Assembly: GCA_019186985.1 (NCBI GenBank)
Contig: JABARQ010000010.1
Span: 62,001-126,000, forward strand
DNA: 64,000 bases
DNA from: Prosthecobacter sp.
Lineage (GTDB): Bacteria; Verrucomicrobiota; Verrucomicrobiia; Verrucomicrobiales; Verrucomicrobiaceae
Direction of reading: 5' to 3'
In this document: positions 35,036 through 44,146 of the stretch, one piece after another
How the letters are laid out: each line of letters opens with the position of its first letter
Numbering within the stretch: the stretch's first letter is position 1
Notes under the pieces: model-generated
What the model was told of the DNA's origin: nothing
Seen by the model: the letters and a program-made list of their open reading frames with translations, nothing else
Database searches by the model: none
Program-made: the position numbers and the translations under genes

Positions 35036-36394
35036 ATGAACATCAACGTCGAACACCAGCCAAACTGCCGCGCCGTCGCCCACATCCGTGTGCCGGGTGA
35101 GGAAGTCGCCAGGCAGCGCAAGAACATCGTGGCCTACTACGCGCAGAACGTCCGCCTGCCCGGCTTCCGGCCCGGCAAGGTCCCCTCCGCCGCCGTGGAA
35201 AAGCGCTATGGTGCCGACATCCAGTCCGAGCTGGAGCGCCAGCTCATCAGCGACGGCCTGCGCGAGGCCGTGAAGCGTGAGGGCCTGGAGGTCCTCAACG
35301 TCCTCGGCGTCAACGACCGCATGACCCACGACACCGACAAGAGCTTCTCCTTCAGCGCCGAGCTCAGCCTCGCGCCGAAATTTGAACTGCCGGAGTACAA
35401 GGGCATCCCCGTGAAGCTGCCGCGGATTGAAGTGACCGACGCGGACATCGACCACGATCTTCTGCACCTGCGTGAGCGCTACGCCACCTTTGAAGACGTG
35501 GACCGCGCCGCCGCGAACGGTGACTGCGTGGTGCTCAGCTACAAGGGCAGCCTGGACGGCCAGCCCCTGGCCGAGGCCATGCCGGAGGCCCCCAACCACC
35601 TTCAGGGCATCGAGGAAAACTGGTTCCTCCTGGATGCTGAGGAAGACTTCCTGCCCGGCTTCTATGCCGGCCTCGTCGGCATCGTGAAAGGCGAGGACCG
35701 CAGCCTCAGCATCACCCTGGGCGATGACTTCGGCTTCGAGGCCCTGCGCGGCAAGACCCTGACCCTGGCCGTGCACTGCAAGGGCGTGAAGAACAAGGCG
35801 GTGCCCGCCCTGGACGCCGAGTTCATCAAGAAGATCGGCGGTGAGGAGATGACCGAGGAAACCCTGCGCAACGAAGTGAAGGAGGCCATCCGCCGCCGCC
35901 GCGAGCAGAACCGCGAGAACGCCAAGGCCAACCAGGTGATCGCCCACATCTTTGAAAAGCTCGAGTTTGACCTGCCCCAGGAGGTCGTGAACCGCGAGGC
36001 CCAGCGCCGCACCAACGACATCGCCATGCGCGCCATGCAGCAGGGCGTGCCACAGGAGGAGCTGATCAAGCAGCAGGACGAGATCCTCAGCAGCGCCACC
36101 CAGCAGGCCCGCAACAGCGTCAAGGTCAGCTTCATCCTCGGCGAAGTCGCCAAGAAGGAAGGCATCATCGCCACCGACCAGCAGCTCATGATGGCCCTGG
36201 CCAACATCGCCGCCCGCCAGAAAAAGGCGGTGAAGAAGTTCATGCAGGAGGCCCAGAAGAACGGCATGATCGACGGCGTCCGCGAGGACCTCGTGCTCGA
36301 AAACGCCCTTCAGTTCCTCAAGGACAACGCCCAGGTCGAGGAGACCGAGCCCGAGCCCGAGCATTGCGACCAGCACTCGCCCAAGGCCGCCTGA
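35036..36394 (+). CDS. tig: Trigger factor chaperone
   Basis: 452 aa from ATG 35036. The ribosome-binding loop (GFRPGKVP, consensus GFRxGKxP) is at about residues 43-50. The PPIase-like middle has GDCVVLSYKGSLDG and SITLGDDFGFEALRG, and a helical C-terminal arm domain follows, ending in an acidic tail. It chaperones nascent chains at the ribosome exit. The often-linked clpP/clpX genes are not next to it; ilvD follows after a terminator. Confidence 0.93.
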   Translation: MNINVEHQPNCRAVAHIRVPGEEVARQRKNIVAYYAQNVRLPGFRPGKVPSAAVEKRYGADIQSELERQLISDGLREAVKREGLEVLNVLGVNDRMTHDTDKSFSFSAELSLAPKFELPEYKGIPVKLPRIEVTDADIDHDLLHLRERYATFEDVDRAAANGDCVVLSYKGSLDGQPLAEAMPEAPNHLQGIEENWFLLDAEEDFLPGFYAGLVGIVKGEDRSLSITLGDDFGFEALRGKTLTLAVHCKGVKNKAVPALDAEFIKKIGGEEMTEETLRNEVKEAIRRRREQNRENAKANQVIAHIFEKLEFDLPQEVVNREAQRRTNDIAMRAMQQGVPQEELIKQQDEILSSATQQARNSVKVSFILGEVAKKEGIIATDQQLMMALANIAARQKKAVKKFMQEAQKNGMIDGVREDLVLENALQFLKDNAQVEETEPEPEHCDQHSPKAA

Positions 36395-36424
36395 GCCGCC
36401 TGAGCGACAGCCCCTGAAACCCTC

Positions 36425-36466
36425 GAACCGCCGGAACCGCATCAAGCTGGTTCCGGCGGTTTTTTG
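36425..36466 (+). terminator. Rho-independent terminator after tig
   Basis: A 13-bp stem, AACCGCCGGAACC/GGTTCCGGCGGTT, with a ten-base loop, followed by TTTT. It lies 31 bases past the tig stop. Confidence 0.9.
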
Positions 36467-36537
36467 GTGACAGGCGAATGCATACTGCCGCTTGCTTCCC
36501 GGCCGCAGGTTGGCAGGGTGGGAATCCACCCACCATC

Positions 36538-38259
<1,722 letters not shown>

Positions 38260-38272
38260 TCCTGCGCCGAAG

Positions 38273-38318
38273 GCACCACAGGGCTCCTGGGCACATGCCG
38301 ACGGAGCCTTGTCGGTGC
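38273..38318 (+). terminator. Possible hairpin terminator after ilvD
   Basis: The arms GCACCACAGGGCTCC (38273-38287) and GGAGCCTTGTCGGTGC (38303-38318) pair over 15 bp with one bulge and one G-T pair. It lacks a strong T-run afterwards, so efficiency is unclear. Confidence 0.45.
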
Positions 38319-38428
38319 TCTCTGACTGCAAGCCGGCCGCACCCGCCGGATTTCAGGTTGAAGAACCAGATTCAAAAACCCATACTCAGGCCCCGCCCCC
38401 GGACGAAGCCCTTCCATCATTCCGATTC

Positions 38429-38941
38429 ATGATCCCCGCCCGCCGTCTTCTTGCCCTCGCTTCCGCGTCTGTGATCCTGGTGTCCTGCCAGAACGGGCAG
38501 AACCCGTTTAAAAAGAGCAGCGGCGGCAATGATCCCTATGTGATGAACTATCCGTCTGACGGCGGCTACAACCCCTATCCGGACCAGCCCGGACGCCTGA
38601 CCGGCGCTGCGCCGAGCTATGAAACCCCCGTGGCACCTGCGGAGGCGGACCCCTACGCCTTCAACGCCGCCAGCCACACTCCGCCCAAGACGACCTCTTC
38701 ATCCAGCTCGGCACCCCGGAAGACGGTGGCTTCCAGCAGCAGCAAGCCCAAGTCCACCACTTCCACCAAGTCCAGGACCACGGCGAAGAAATCCACCGGC
38801 AGCAGCTCGCACACCGTGGTCAGGGGCGACACGCTCTATGGCATCGCCCTGAAGAACAGGACGACCGTGGCAAAGATCAAGTCGCTCAACGGCCTGAAGT
38901 CCGACCTCATCCGTCCCGGCCAGAGGCTGAAGCTGCGCTGA
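38429..38941 (+). CDS. LysM-domain lipoprotein
   Basis: 170 aa from ATG 38429. The signal sequence ends in a lipobox (VILVSC, Cys near residue 19), so it should be lipid-anchored. A low-complexity linker of Ser/Thr/Lys/Pro (KTTSSSSSAPRKTVASSSSK) spans about 90-125, and a single LysM domain fills the C-terminus (HTVVRGDTLYGIALKNRTTV...LIRPGQRLKLR). It probably binds peptidoglycan. Confidence 0.88.
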   Translation: MIPARRLLALASASVILVSCQNGQNPFKKSSGGNDPYVMNYPSDGGYNPYPDQPGRLTGAAPSYETPVAPAEADPYAFNAASHTPPKTTSSSSSAPRKTVASSSSKPKSTTSTKSRTTAKKSTGSSSHTVVRGDTLYGIALKNRTTVAKIKSLNGLKSDLIRPGQRLKLR

Positions 38942-39254
38942 CAGCCCTTTCTGATGCCGCTGCCCTCGGGATGAATCGCGGTGAAAAATCAGGAGAAGCG
39001 TGTCATGGATTCGCCACGCCCTCCAAGCCTCATCTTCCCCTGAAAATCATCATGGTGCCTTGATCTCCGGATCATGCCTGCGTTCATCCTGCGAATCCGG
39101 TCATCCAACCCTGGGCAAGCCCGGCGCTTCTCCCTGGTCTCGCGGCGACGAACCGTCGCTCGACCTGCGTTCTTTTGCGCTGGCATGACCCGCGAATCCG
39201 GTCATGCGTGGCCGCCTGACCCCGTTTGCATCCACCCACTTCACCACGACTCCC
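38942..39254. repeat. Intergenic region with short direct repeats
   Basis: No gene is seen here. GCGAATCCGGTCAT occurs twice, at 39091-39104 and 39192-39205, each preceded within about 40 bases by CCTGCGTTC. A related CCGGATCAT lies at 39068-39076. The region probably holds degraded copies of a small dispersed element. Confidence 0.4.
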
Positions 39255-40175
39255 ATGAAGGCTGTTGTTTTCCTGCTTCCCCTCCTGCTCCTGGCCGCCT
39301 GCAAGCCCGCCTCCGGTCCCGCGCCACAGACAAGCGCAAGCCGCAATGACGGCAAGCCTCAGGTCTATGTCGCCAACTACCCGCTGAAGTACTTCGCCGA
39401 ACGCCTCGGCGGCACACTCGTGGAGGTGCGGTTCCCGGCGCCGGCTGATGAAGACCCGGCCTTCTGGCAGCCTGATGACGCCACCATCTCGGCCTTCCAG
39501 GGCGCCGATCTCATCCTGATGAACGGGGCCACCTACTCGAAGTGGGCGGAGAAGGTCACGCTGCCTCAGTCGAAGCTGGTCGACACCTCCGCGCCGTTCA
39601 AGACCGCCTACATCGAGATCAAGGCCGAGTCGACCCACAGCCATGGCCCGGGCGGCGAGCACAGCCACAGCGGCACCGCCTTCACCACCTGGACCGACCT
39701 TCAGCAGGCCGTCCAGCAGGCCGCCGAAGTCGCCAAGGCCCTGGAAGGACTGCTTGGTGAGGCGGGCGCGAAGGAGGTGCAGGCCCGCTTCAGCTCCCTC
39801 AAGGCCGACCTTGAAGCTTTGGATCAACGTTTGTTAGGCGTGGGCAGGCGCATTGCCGGCGCCCCGCTGGTCGCCTCGCATCCCGTGTACCACTATCTGG
39901 CGCGCCGCTACGCGCTGAACCTCCAGGCCGTGCTCTGGGAGCCCGAGGTCGTGCCGGACAGCAAGGCCCTGGACGGTCTGAAGGCGATCCTGGCAAAGCA
40001 TCCGGCGAAGTGGATGCTCTGGGAAGGCGATCCCGCTCCTGAAAGCGTCGCCAAACTGGCGGCCCTGGGTGTGCAGAGCCTGGTCTATGACCCCTGCAGC
40101 AACGTCCCTGAAAAAGGCGACTTTCTGAGCGTCCTGAAGACCAATGTGGAGGCGCTTGAAAAGGCCTTCCCCTGA
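39255..40175 (+). CDS. Metal (zinc/manganese) ABC transporter substrate-binding lipoprotein
   Basis: 306 aa with a lipobox signal (FLLPLLLLAAC). The ZnuA-like fold is seen in VYVANYPLKYFAERLGG, a His-rich loop (HSHGPGGEHSHSG at about 131-143), SHPVYHYLARRYALN with a metal-ligand His, and a C-terminal helix. The cluster A-I substrate-binding proteins deliver Zn2+ or Mn2+ to an ABC importer. No permease or ATPase gene is in the window, so this is a solitary binding protein. Confidence 0.82.
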   Translation: MKAVVFLLPLLLLAACKPASGPAPQTSASRNDGKPQVYVANYPLKYFAERLGGTLVEVRFPAPADEDPAFWQPDDATISAFQGADLILMNGATYSKWAEKVTLPQSKLVDTSAPFKTAYIEIKAESTHSHGPGGEHSHSGTAFTTWTDLQQAVQQAAEVAKALEGLLGEAGAKEVQARFSSLKADLEALDQRLLGVGRRIAGAPLVASHPVYHYLARRYALNLQAVLWEPEVVPDSKALDGLKAILAKHPAKWMLWEGDPAPESVAKLAALGVQSLVYDPCSNVPEKGDFLSVLKTNVEALEKAFP

Positions 40176-40220
40176 CCTTTCCTAAGGTTGAATTTTTGAA
40201 GCCCGCTGGGTTGGCTTCAG

Positions 40221-40274
40221 AATAATCAAAATTTTTATTTTTCCGGTTGACGCCCTGCCTCATTGTGGCAGAAT
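40221..40274 (+). promoter_or_regulatory. Predicted sigma-70 promoter with AT-rich upstream element
   Basis: TTGACG (40247-40252) and CAGAAT (40269-40274) are 16 bases apart. An AT-rich tract (40221-40242) lies directly upstream, in the position of an UP element. It would drive a short transcript ending at the terminator at 40488-40526. Confidence 0.45.
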
Positions 40275-40295
40275 CCGCGACCTTCGACCAAAGTC

Positions 40296-40463
40296 ATGAA
40301 CCATCACCGACCCATTACCGCAACCGCCATGGCGCTCTCCGAGCGTGGCGGGTTTGCCCGGTGTGGTCGATTTGGAAGAATGGCCACGATCCAGGTCTTG
40401 AATGACCTCGGTTGGAGCAACCCGAAACCCGGAGACATGCGAGCAGTGTCAGCCCTGAGCTGA
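40296..40463 (+). CDS. Possible 55-residue ORF or leader of a small transcript
   Basis: A 55-codon frame (MNHHRPITATAMAL...) sits between a good promoter match and a strong terminator, so the 250-base unit may be a small RNA or a small protein gene. The peptide has no signal, membrane segment or recognised motif, and codon preference is not decisive. No Shine-Dalgarno sequence is obvious. Confidence 0.3.
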   Translation: MNHHRPITATAMALSERGGFARCGRFGRMATIQVLNDLGWSNPKPGDMRAVSALS

Positions 40464-40487
40464 CCGGTACCATACCAGCTTTCCCTC

Positions 40488-40526
40488 AAAAAGCCCTGCT
40501 CGCCTCCACTGGCCGCAGGGCTTTTT
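40488..40526 (+). terminator. Rho-independent terminator (bidirectional)
   Basis: AAAAAGCCCTGC and GCAGGGCTTTTT form a 12-bp stem with a 15-base loop; the T-run on either strand would work. Confidence 0.85.
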
Positions 40527-40599
40527 GTTGGCCCAAACCCACCTACCCCGCTTTTTCGACCCACCCATTGATCTCTTTCCCAACCTAGACGGTTGACCC

Positions 40600-40942
40600 C
40601 TCAGCACGAAAAGCCCCGGCACCTGTTTGCAGCAGTTGACGGGGCGGCAGCCAGCCTTGGCAGACTCCCGGAGGAGCCGAATTGAATGACCGAAGCGTGA
40701 CCTGAAAACAGGCTCGCACCGCAACTCCAGGATGTCAAGACGGACGCCCCATCGAACGCGCTATTTCCCTAAGCTTAGGCTGCGGAAAAGGGGGGCTTTT
40801 TGTCCCGAATTTCACATCACGAAACGGCTTCTTAGAAGGTGTGCCAGAAACACCGAAACATCCGCCGTGAAACAGCCTGCGGGTGCGACGCCAGCGATGA
40901 GCCAGCCCTCATCCCGCGCGTGGCAGCGGTGTTCGTTCTTCG
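40600..40942. other. Degenerate tRNA-like material upstream of the array
   Basis: No gene is visible. At 40621-40637 there is an anticodon-arm-like segment with loop TTTGCAG (anticodon TGC, Ala), four of five stem pairs, and a GGCAGCC segment near 40646 in the place of a T-loop. GGGTGCGACGCC near 40881 resembles the T-arm of the initiator-like copy downstream. These look like older, more decayed members of the same array. Confidence 0.25.
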
Positions 40943-41063
40943 TGGTTGGTCATCAACAGCATGACCAGCCATGAAAGGGCACAGAGCGCCGGTGTAGAGG
41001 ACTGGTGTGTTGGGTTCGGGGGAATCCACTGACGATGGCATGACCTGCCTCTGTGTCCTTTCA
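40943..41063 (+). ncRNA. Structured RNA with long terminal stem, Y-RNA-like
   Basis: An 11-bp hairpin (40943-40953 with 40961-40971; loop CAACAGC) is followed directly by a 15-bp stem: TGAAAGGGCACAGAG at 40972-40986 pairs fully with CTCTGTGTCCTTTCA at 41049-41063, with one G-U pair. Inside are a D-arm-like GGTGTAGAGGACTGG and a T-arm-like GGGTTCGGGGGAATCC. Bacterial Y RNAs have such tRNA-like parts and often sit beside rtcB repair genes, as here. It is not a normal tRNA because the anticodon and T-arm pairings cannot be formed. Confidence 0.35.
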
Positions 41064-41089
41064 TGGTTGGACGGCAGTCATTCCTTCAT

Positions 41090-41161
41090 ACAGCGGTGGC
41101 AGACAAGCAACGCACGGGCCTCCAAAACCCGCAGATGTGGGGGCAGTACCCACCCGCCGTG
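41090..41161 (+). tRNA. tRNA-Trp-like gene (anticodon CCA), atypical D- and T-loops
   Basis: Acceptor arms ACAGCGG and CCGCCGT pair at six of seven positions. The anticodon arm is CGGGC-CTCCAAA-ACCCG (one C-A mismatch next to the loop) with anticodon CCA. The T-stem GTGGG/CCCAC is perfect but its loop is GGCAGTA, not TTCRANN. The D-stem keeps only about two pairs and its loop lacks GG. The discriminator base is G, as expected for Trp. No CCA is encoded. Confidence 0.5.
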
Positions 41162-41164
41162 CCC

Positions 41165-41277
41165 TTTTTCATCAAGGTAGTGCAGGGCTTCGGCCCGCAC
41201 ATCACCGTGTGCAGCAAAGAGCCGCTTTGCTTTAGCAAGGCGGCCACGAGCTAAAGCTCATGACTGCTTTTCCCAAA
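41165..41277. repeat. Cluster of short perfect hairpins
   Basis: Three stem-loops occur in a row: GTGC-A-GGGC-TTCG-GCCC-GCAC at 41180-41200, a 10-bp stem GCCGCTTTGC/GCAAGGCGGC with TTTA loop at 41221-41244, and GAGC-TAAA-GCTC at 41249-41260. A related TTCGGC-TTTA-GCCGAA lies at 41364-41379. The shared GCTTTAGC core suggests a dispersed palindromic element inserted between tRNA-like genes. Confidence 0.5.
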
Positions 41278-41350
41278 CGCAGGGAGAGCCAGTGCTCTGC
41301 CCGGTCTCATAAGCCGGGCTCGGCGGGTGCAACTCCCATCCCTGCATCCA
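41278..41350 (+). tRNA. Initiator tRNA-Met-like gene (anticodon CAT)
   Basis: Acceptor arms CGCAGGG and CCCTGCA pair at six positions with a C-A mismatch at the first pair, the hallmark of bacterial initiator tRNA. The anticodon arm is CCGGT-CTCATAA-GCCGG. The D-stem GAGC/GCTC is the same as in ordinary tRNA-fMet but has a four-base loop without GG. The T-loop is TGCAACT. An encoded CCA ends at 41350. It is probably not a functional initiator in this form, since the tertiary-contact bases are missing. Confidence 0.5.
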
Positions 41351-41422
41351 TTTCCCAGGTGGCTTCGGCTTTAGCCGAATTCATTCCTCTAAAGTGCGAT
41401 TAAAGTCGCAACGGATTTCAAA

Positions 41423-41506
41423 GGTTCTCCAGCTCAGTCAGTCAGAGTGAGGTGCGGCGCAGAGGATGCTCAGCGGCACGAGACACAAATCTCAACGGAG
41501 GATCCA
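41423..41506 (+). other. Unassigned tRNA-like segment
   Basis: A normal-looking D-arm (GCTC-AGTCAGTCA-GAGT at 41432-41448) follows a possible acceptor strand GGTTCTC (41423-41429), which can pair with GAGGATC at 41498-41504 using two G-T pairs. A T-arm-like GAGA-CACAAA-TCTC is at 41480-41493. No acceptable anticodon arm could be folded, so this may be two fused tRNA halves or a decayed copy. Confidence 0.3.
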
Positions 41507-41514
41507 TTTCAAAT

Positions 41515-41589
41515 GCTTTTCATGGTGTAACAGCAGCACTTCTCTTTGTGGGAGAGACGGAGTCGGGGCAGCACCGACTGAGAAGCCCA
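41515..41589 (+). tRNA. tRNA-His-like gene (anticodon GTG) with swapped elbow bases
   Basis: All four arms fold: an extra G at -1 (41515) opposite discriminator C, acceptor CTTTTCA/TGAGAAG (one G-T pair), D-stem GTGT/GCAC, anticodon arm TCTCT-TTGTGGG-AGAGA, T-stem GTCGG/CCGAC, and an encoded CCA at 41587-41589. The D-loop is AACAGCA (no GG) and the T-loop is GGCAGCA (no TTC). A normal tRNA-His(GTG) exists at 52182, so this copy is redundant. This is the clearest member of the array. Confidence 0.65.
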
Positions 41590-41598
41590 ATTTCAAAC

Positions 41599-41684
41599 GT
41601 GCGCACGGCGAAGTCATCGAGCCCGTGGTTTGCAAGTCCACGGAACCCGGTGCGACCGCCATGCCGCGTGAGCGGCAACATCCA
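41599..41684 (+). other. tRNA-Cys-like segment (anticodon GCA), decayed
   Basis: An anticodon arm GTGGT-TTGCAAG-TCCAC (41625-41641) with anticodon GCA has four of five pairs. The flanking acceptor and T-arm pairings are poor (GGTGCGACC sits at the T-arm position). Probably a degraded tRNA-Cys-like member. Confidence 0.3.
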
Positions 41685-41741
41685 GCGCGAAGCGCCAATC
41701 TGTGGAGACGGAGTCAATCCGGGGCGCACGTCCAGTTTCAT

Positions 41742-41817
41742 CGGATACGAGAGAGCCAGCGAACTCGCTTGATTTGGGGCCAAGACAGGCCCGGGGCAGC
41801 ACCGGGGAATCCGACCA
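41742..41817 (+). tRNA. tRNA-Pro-like gene (anticodon TGG), atypical loops
   Basis: Acceptor CGGATAC/GAATCCG pairs at six of seven positions, discriminator A and an encoded CCA (41815-41817) follow. The anticodon arm is CTTGA-TTTGGGG-CCAAG with anticodon TGG and a mismatch beside the loop. The T-stem CCCGG/CCGGG is perfect and its loop is GGCAGCA, the same as in the His-like copy. The D-stem has three pairs and its loop lacks GG. Confidence 0.55.
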
Positions 41818-41866
41818 TTTTCGCCGCTTCAAATGGCATTCGAAGCCGCGCACCCGAGCCTGTGCA

Positions 41867-42023
41867 TTCATGACGGCAGGCACGGACAGATTGGTTCTGC
41901 CGTTGGACAAAGCGCCAGATTTGCTGCCTGGCCGGCTTCAGCGACAAAACGCTGGAGACTCTGAAACCGCTCGATGCCGACCCAGGCGCGCTGATTCGCG
42001 TGATCGATGCTGTTGAGCTATGA
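41867..42023 (+). repeat. Left copy of 157-bp direct repeat (3' fragment of a lost gene)
   Basis: Matches 44224-44383. The frame from 41901 reads RWTKRQICCLAGFSDKTLET and ends VIDAVEL-stop at 42023. Third-position differences from the right copy (CTG/CTC, GAG/GAA, ACT/ACC, GAT/GAC) show this frame was once coding. In both copies a TGA lies just upstream of the conserved part, so both descend from one broken gene. Confidence 0.65.
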
Positions 42024-42220
42024 GGAGTTGCGACAGCGGAGTGGTGGAGTTTTAGAGTGATACACTTCCGCCTGTTACTCCATGCTCCATTGCTTTGTGC
42101 TCTTCATCTTCCATTCTGATTCCCACAGTTTACAGCCAAAAAATAATCCCACAAATTCTCCATGTGTCATCTGCCTTCACAGATGCCGTAGCTAGACGAA
42201 TAACCCCTCAATTAATGCTC

Positions 42221-44041
42221 ATGAGCGAAAGCGACACATCATCATTCAAAGTAACGGCTCAACAAGTTCTTGAGGTTATTGACCACATAGCAATCACCCA
42301 ATTGTCTTTGCGTAAACTTGCAGAACACTTTGGCGACCTTGCCAAAGAGAAAAAGCATCATAGAGCTCTCACAGAGGAACGCGCTTGCCGCCTACTTGTT
42401 GCCGCCTGTTCATTCTTGCCAAACTTCGAATTCAAAGGGAACCCGTTTGGACCATGGTGGCACAACCTGGCGGGTCCAGGAACGCGCTCGCTTATGGCCG
42501 AAGACTTGTGCGATGAAGACATTAATGCCTTGGAAGGCATCGTTACCAGTCTTCAGAACCTCGAACTACGCGCACGAATTGCAGATGTTGTCTGGGAGTG
42601 TCGCAAAAGAAGTCATTTGATTGGCCGCGATGCAATCCAGTCATACATTCAGATCGCCGATGCAATCGGACACAAAGGCGTCAGCTATTTGAGTTACATC
42701 CAATGTATCGAAAGAGCCGCACAAATCTCGGGAAAGCTTGGGTTAAAATCCACCGAACACTCAGAACTGATTGCCAGTATTCACGCAAGATTGGTTGCTT
42801 TGTCACACGATGTTGGATCTGCGCGAGTTTGCGGACATCTGATCAGAATACTCTTACAGCACACACTAGCTTATTCAGATCCCCAAGCGCGCATTGCTAA
42901 GTCTTTCGCAAAGCATCTTGAGGGTGAAGGACTATATGATCTCGCCGAAGATTTTTGGAAATTGGCGGAACGCATACACAGACTAGCGCAGCAAAAAGAC
43001 GATGCCTGGCAATGCCAATTAAGGGCAGCGGAGTGCTTGGTGGCAATTGCTGACAAACAGAGCGAAAATCCCGATCTCGGTGCATCTGGTTGGATGTTGC
43101 GGGCTGTTGAAGCGTTGAGGAAGGCGAAAGCACCTCCTGAGAGAATTGCATATGCGCACAAACGCCTGCTGGAACTTCAGCAACAGACGCTCAAAACATT
43201 TAAGTCTATTCCTTTGGACATTATCCAGAGATCGGACTTTCAGGAGCAGTTTGAGCGTTGCACAAATGAAGTTCGCGCCAAGGTTAGCGAACTAACATTC
43301 AGAGATTCTTTGATATTCCTTGCAACCCAAATTCTGCCGACAAACTGGCAGGAGCATCGAGAAGCCACGCTCGAACATTTAAAAAGCAATGTTTGGGCAG
43401 GGATAGTGAATACGGTTCAGTTGGACCATTCGGGCAAAATCTCCGAAAGCATGGCCCCCAAGTTATTCGGAGAGTTGGACGAAGAGTTTATTAAACAAAA
43501 AATGCTCGAAGGCGCGCGTCAGACTACCTGGCCTGTAATTGTTAATCTTTGGATCGATCCAGTTCGTCAAACCATCGTAAATTTACATGGAGCGAGGTAT
43601 CATGACTTGGCATTTTTGGTGACAAACAATCCGTTTGTCCGAGAGGGGCGCGAAGGGCTTTACCTTCGAGGTATTCAAGCCGGTTTTTATGGTGATTGGG
43701 CTGTGGCAACACATCTTCTTGCACCACAAATTGAGGATTCAATTCGGCGAGTGCTTCAACTCAGAGGAAAAGTGACTTCCACGTTGGACTCTGGGATTCA
43801 ACAGGAACGGGACATAAACCAACTCCTTTGGGCCGATGGTATTGTCGAAGCTTTTGGGCCAGACATTCTCTTCGATTTGCGAGGCATATTGATCGAACGT
43901 TTCGGCTACAACTTGAGAAACGATATGGCTCATGGCCTCTTGAATGAAGGTGACTTCTATGACGTGAGCTCGGTCTATCTGTGGTGGTTGAGTATAATGC
44001 TCTGCTGGCGAGGATACTGTATCGCTAATCTGTCAGAATGA
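42221..44041 (+). CDS. DUF4209-type protein with C-terminal HEPN-like Rx4H motif
   Basis: 606 aa from ATG 42221 (upstream M codons at 42215 and a TTG at 42095 are possible). The protein is mainly helical; the end carries RFGYNLRNDMAHGLL, where R566 and H571 form the Rx4H motif of HEPN ribonucleases, in the setting typical of the DUF4209 family. GC is clearly lower than in the flanking genes, and the gene lies between two direct repeats, so it was probably acquired. HEPN proteins often act as RNases in defence; this activity is inference. No antitoxin-like partner is next to it. Confidence 0.65.
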   Translation: MSESDTSSFKVTAQQVLEVIDHIAITQLSLRKLAEHFGDLAKEKKHHRALTEERACRLLVAACSFLPNFEFKGNPFGPWWHNLAGPGTRSLMAEDLCDEDINALEGIVTSLQNLELRARIADVVWECRKRSHLIGRDAIQSYIQIADAIGHKGVSYLSYIQCIERAAQISGKLGLKSTEHSELIASIHARLVALSHDVGSARVCGHLIRILLQHTLAYSDPQARIAKSFAKHLEGEGLYDLAEDFWKLAERIHRLAQQKDDAWQCQLRAAECLVAIADKQSENPDLGASGWMLRAVEALRKAKAPPERIAYAHKRLLELQQQTLKTFKSIPLDIIQRSDFQEQFERCTNEVRAKVSELTFRDSLIFLATQILPTNWQEHREATLEHLKSNVWAGIVNTVQLDHSGKISESMAPKLFGELDEEFIKQKMLEGARQTTWPVIVNLWIDPVRQTIVNLHGARYHDLAFLVTNNPFVREGREGLYLRGIQAGFYGDWAVATHLLAPQIEDSIRRVLQLRGKVTSTLDSGIQQERDINQLLWADGIVEAFGPDILFDLRGILIERFGYNLRNDMAHGLLNEGDFYDVSSVYLWWLSIMLCWRGYCIANLSE

Positions 44042-44146
44042 ATTGCGAGGAATCCAACACTTTTCAATTAGCACCAAGTACGAACACCGCTGCCGGGACC
44101 CTCGCTCCCATTTCTCATCTTCCATCCCTCCACTCACCCACCACCA

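Noticed and set aside
40919..40936. Sigma-54-like promoter (TGGCAG-N5-TTCG) before the array, as expected for RtcR control
   Set aside because: The invariant GC of the -12 element is not present, and no RtcR-type activator gene is in the window.
40972..41063. Ordinary tRNA with acceptor GGCACAG/CTGTGTC
   Set aside because: The interior is eight bases too long and neither the anticodon nor the T-stem pairs; listed as a Y-RNA-like element instead.
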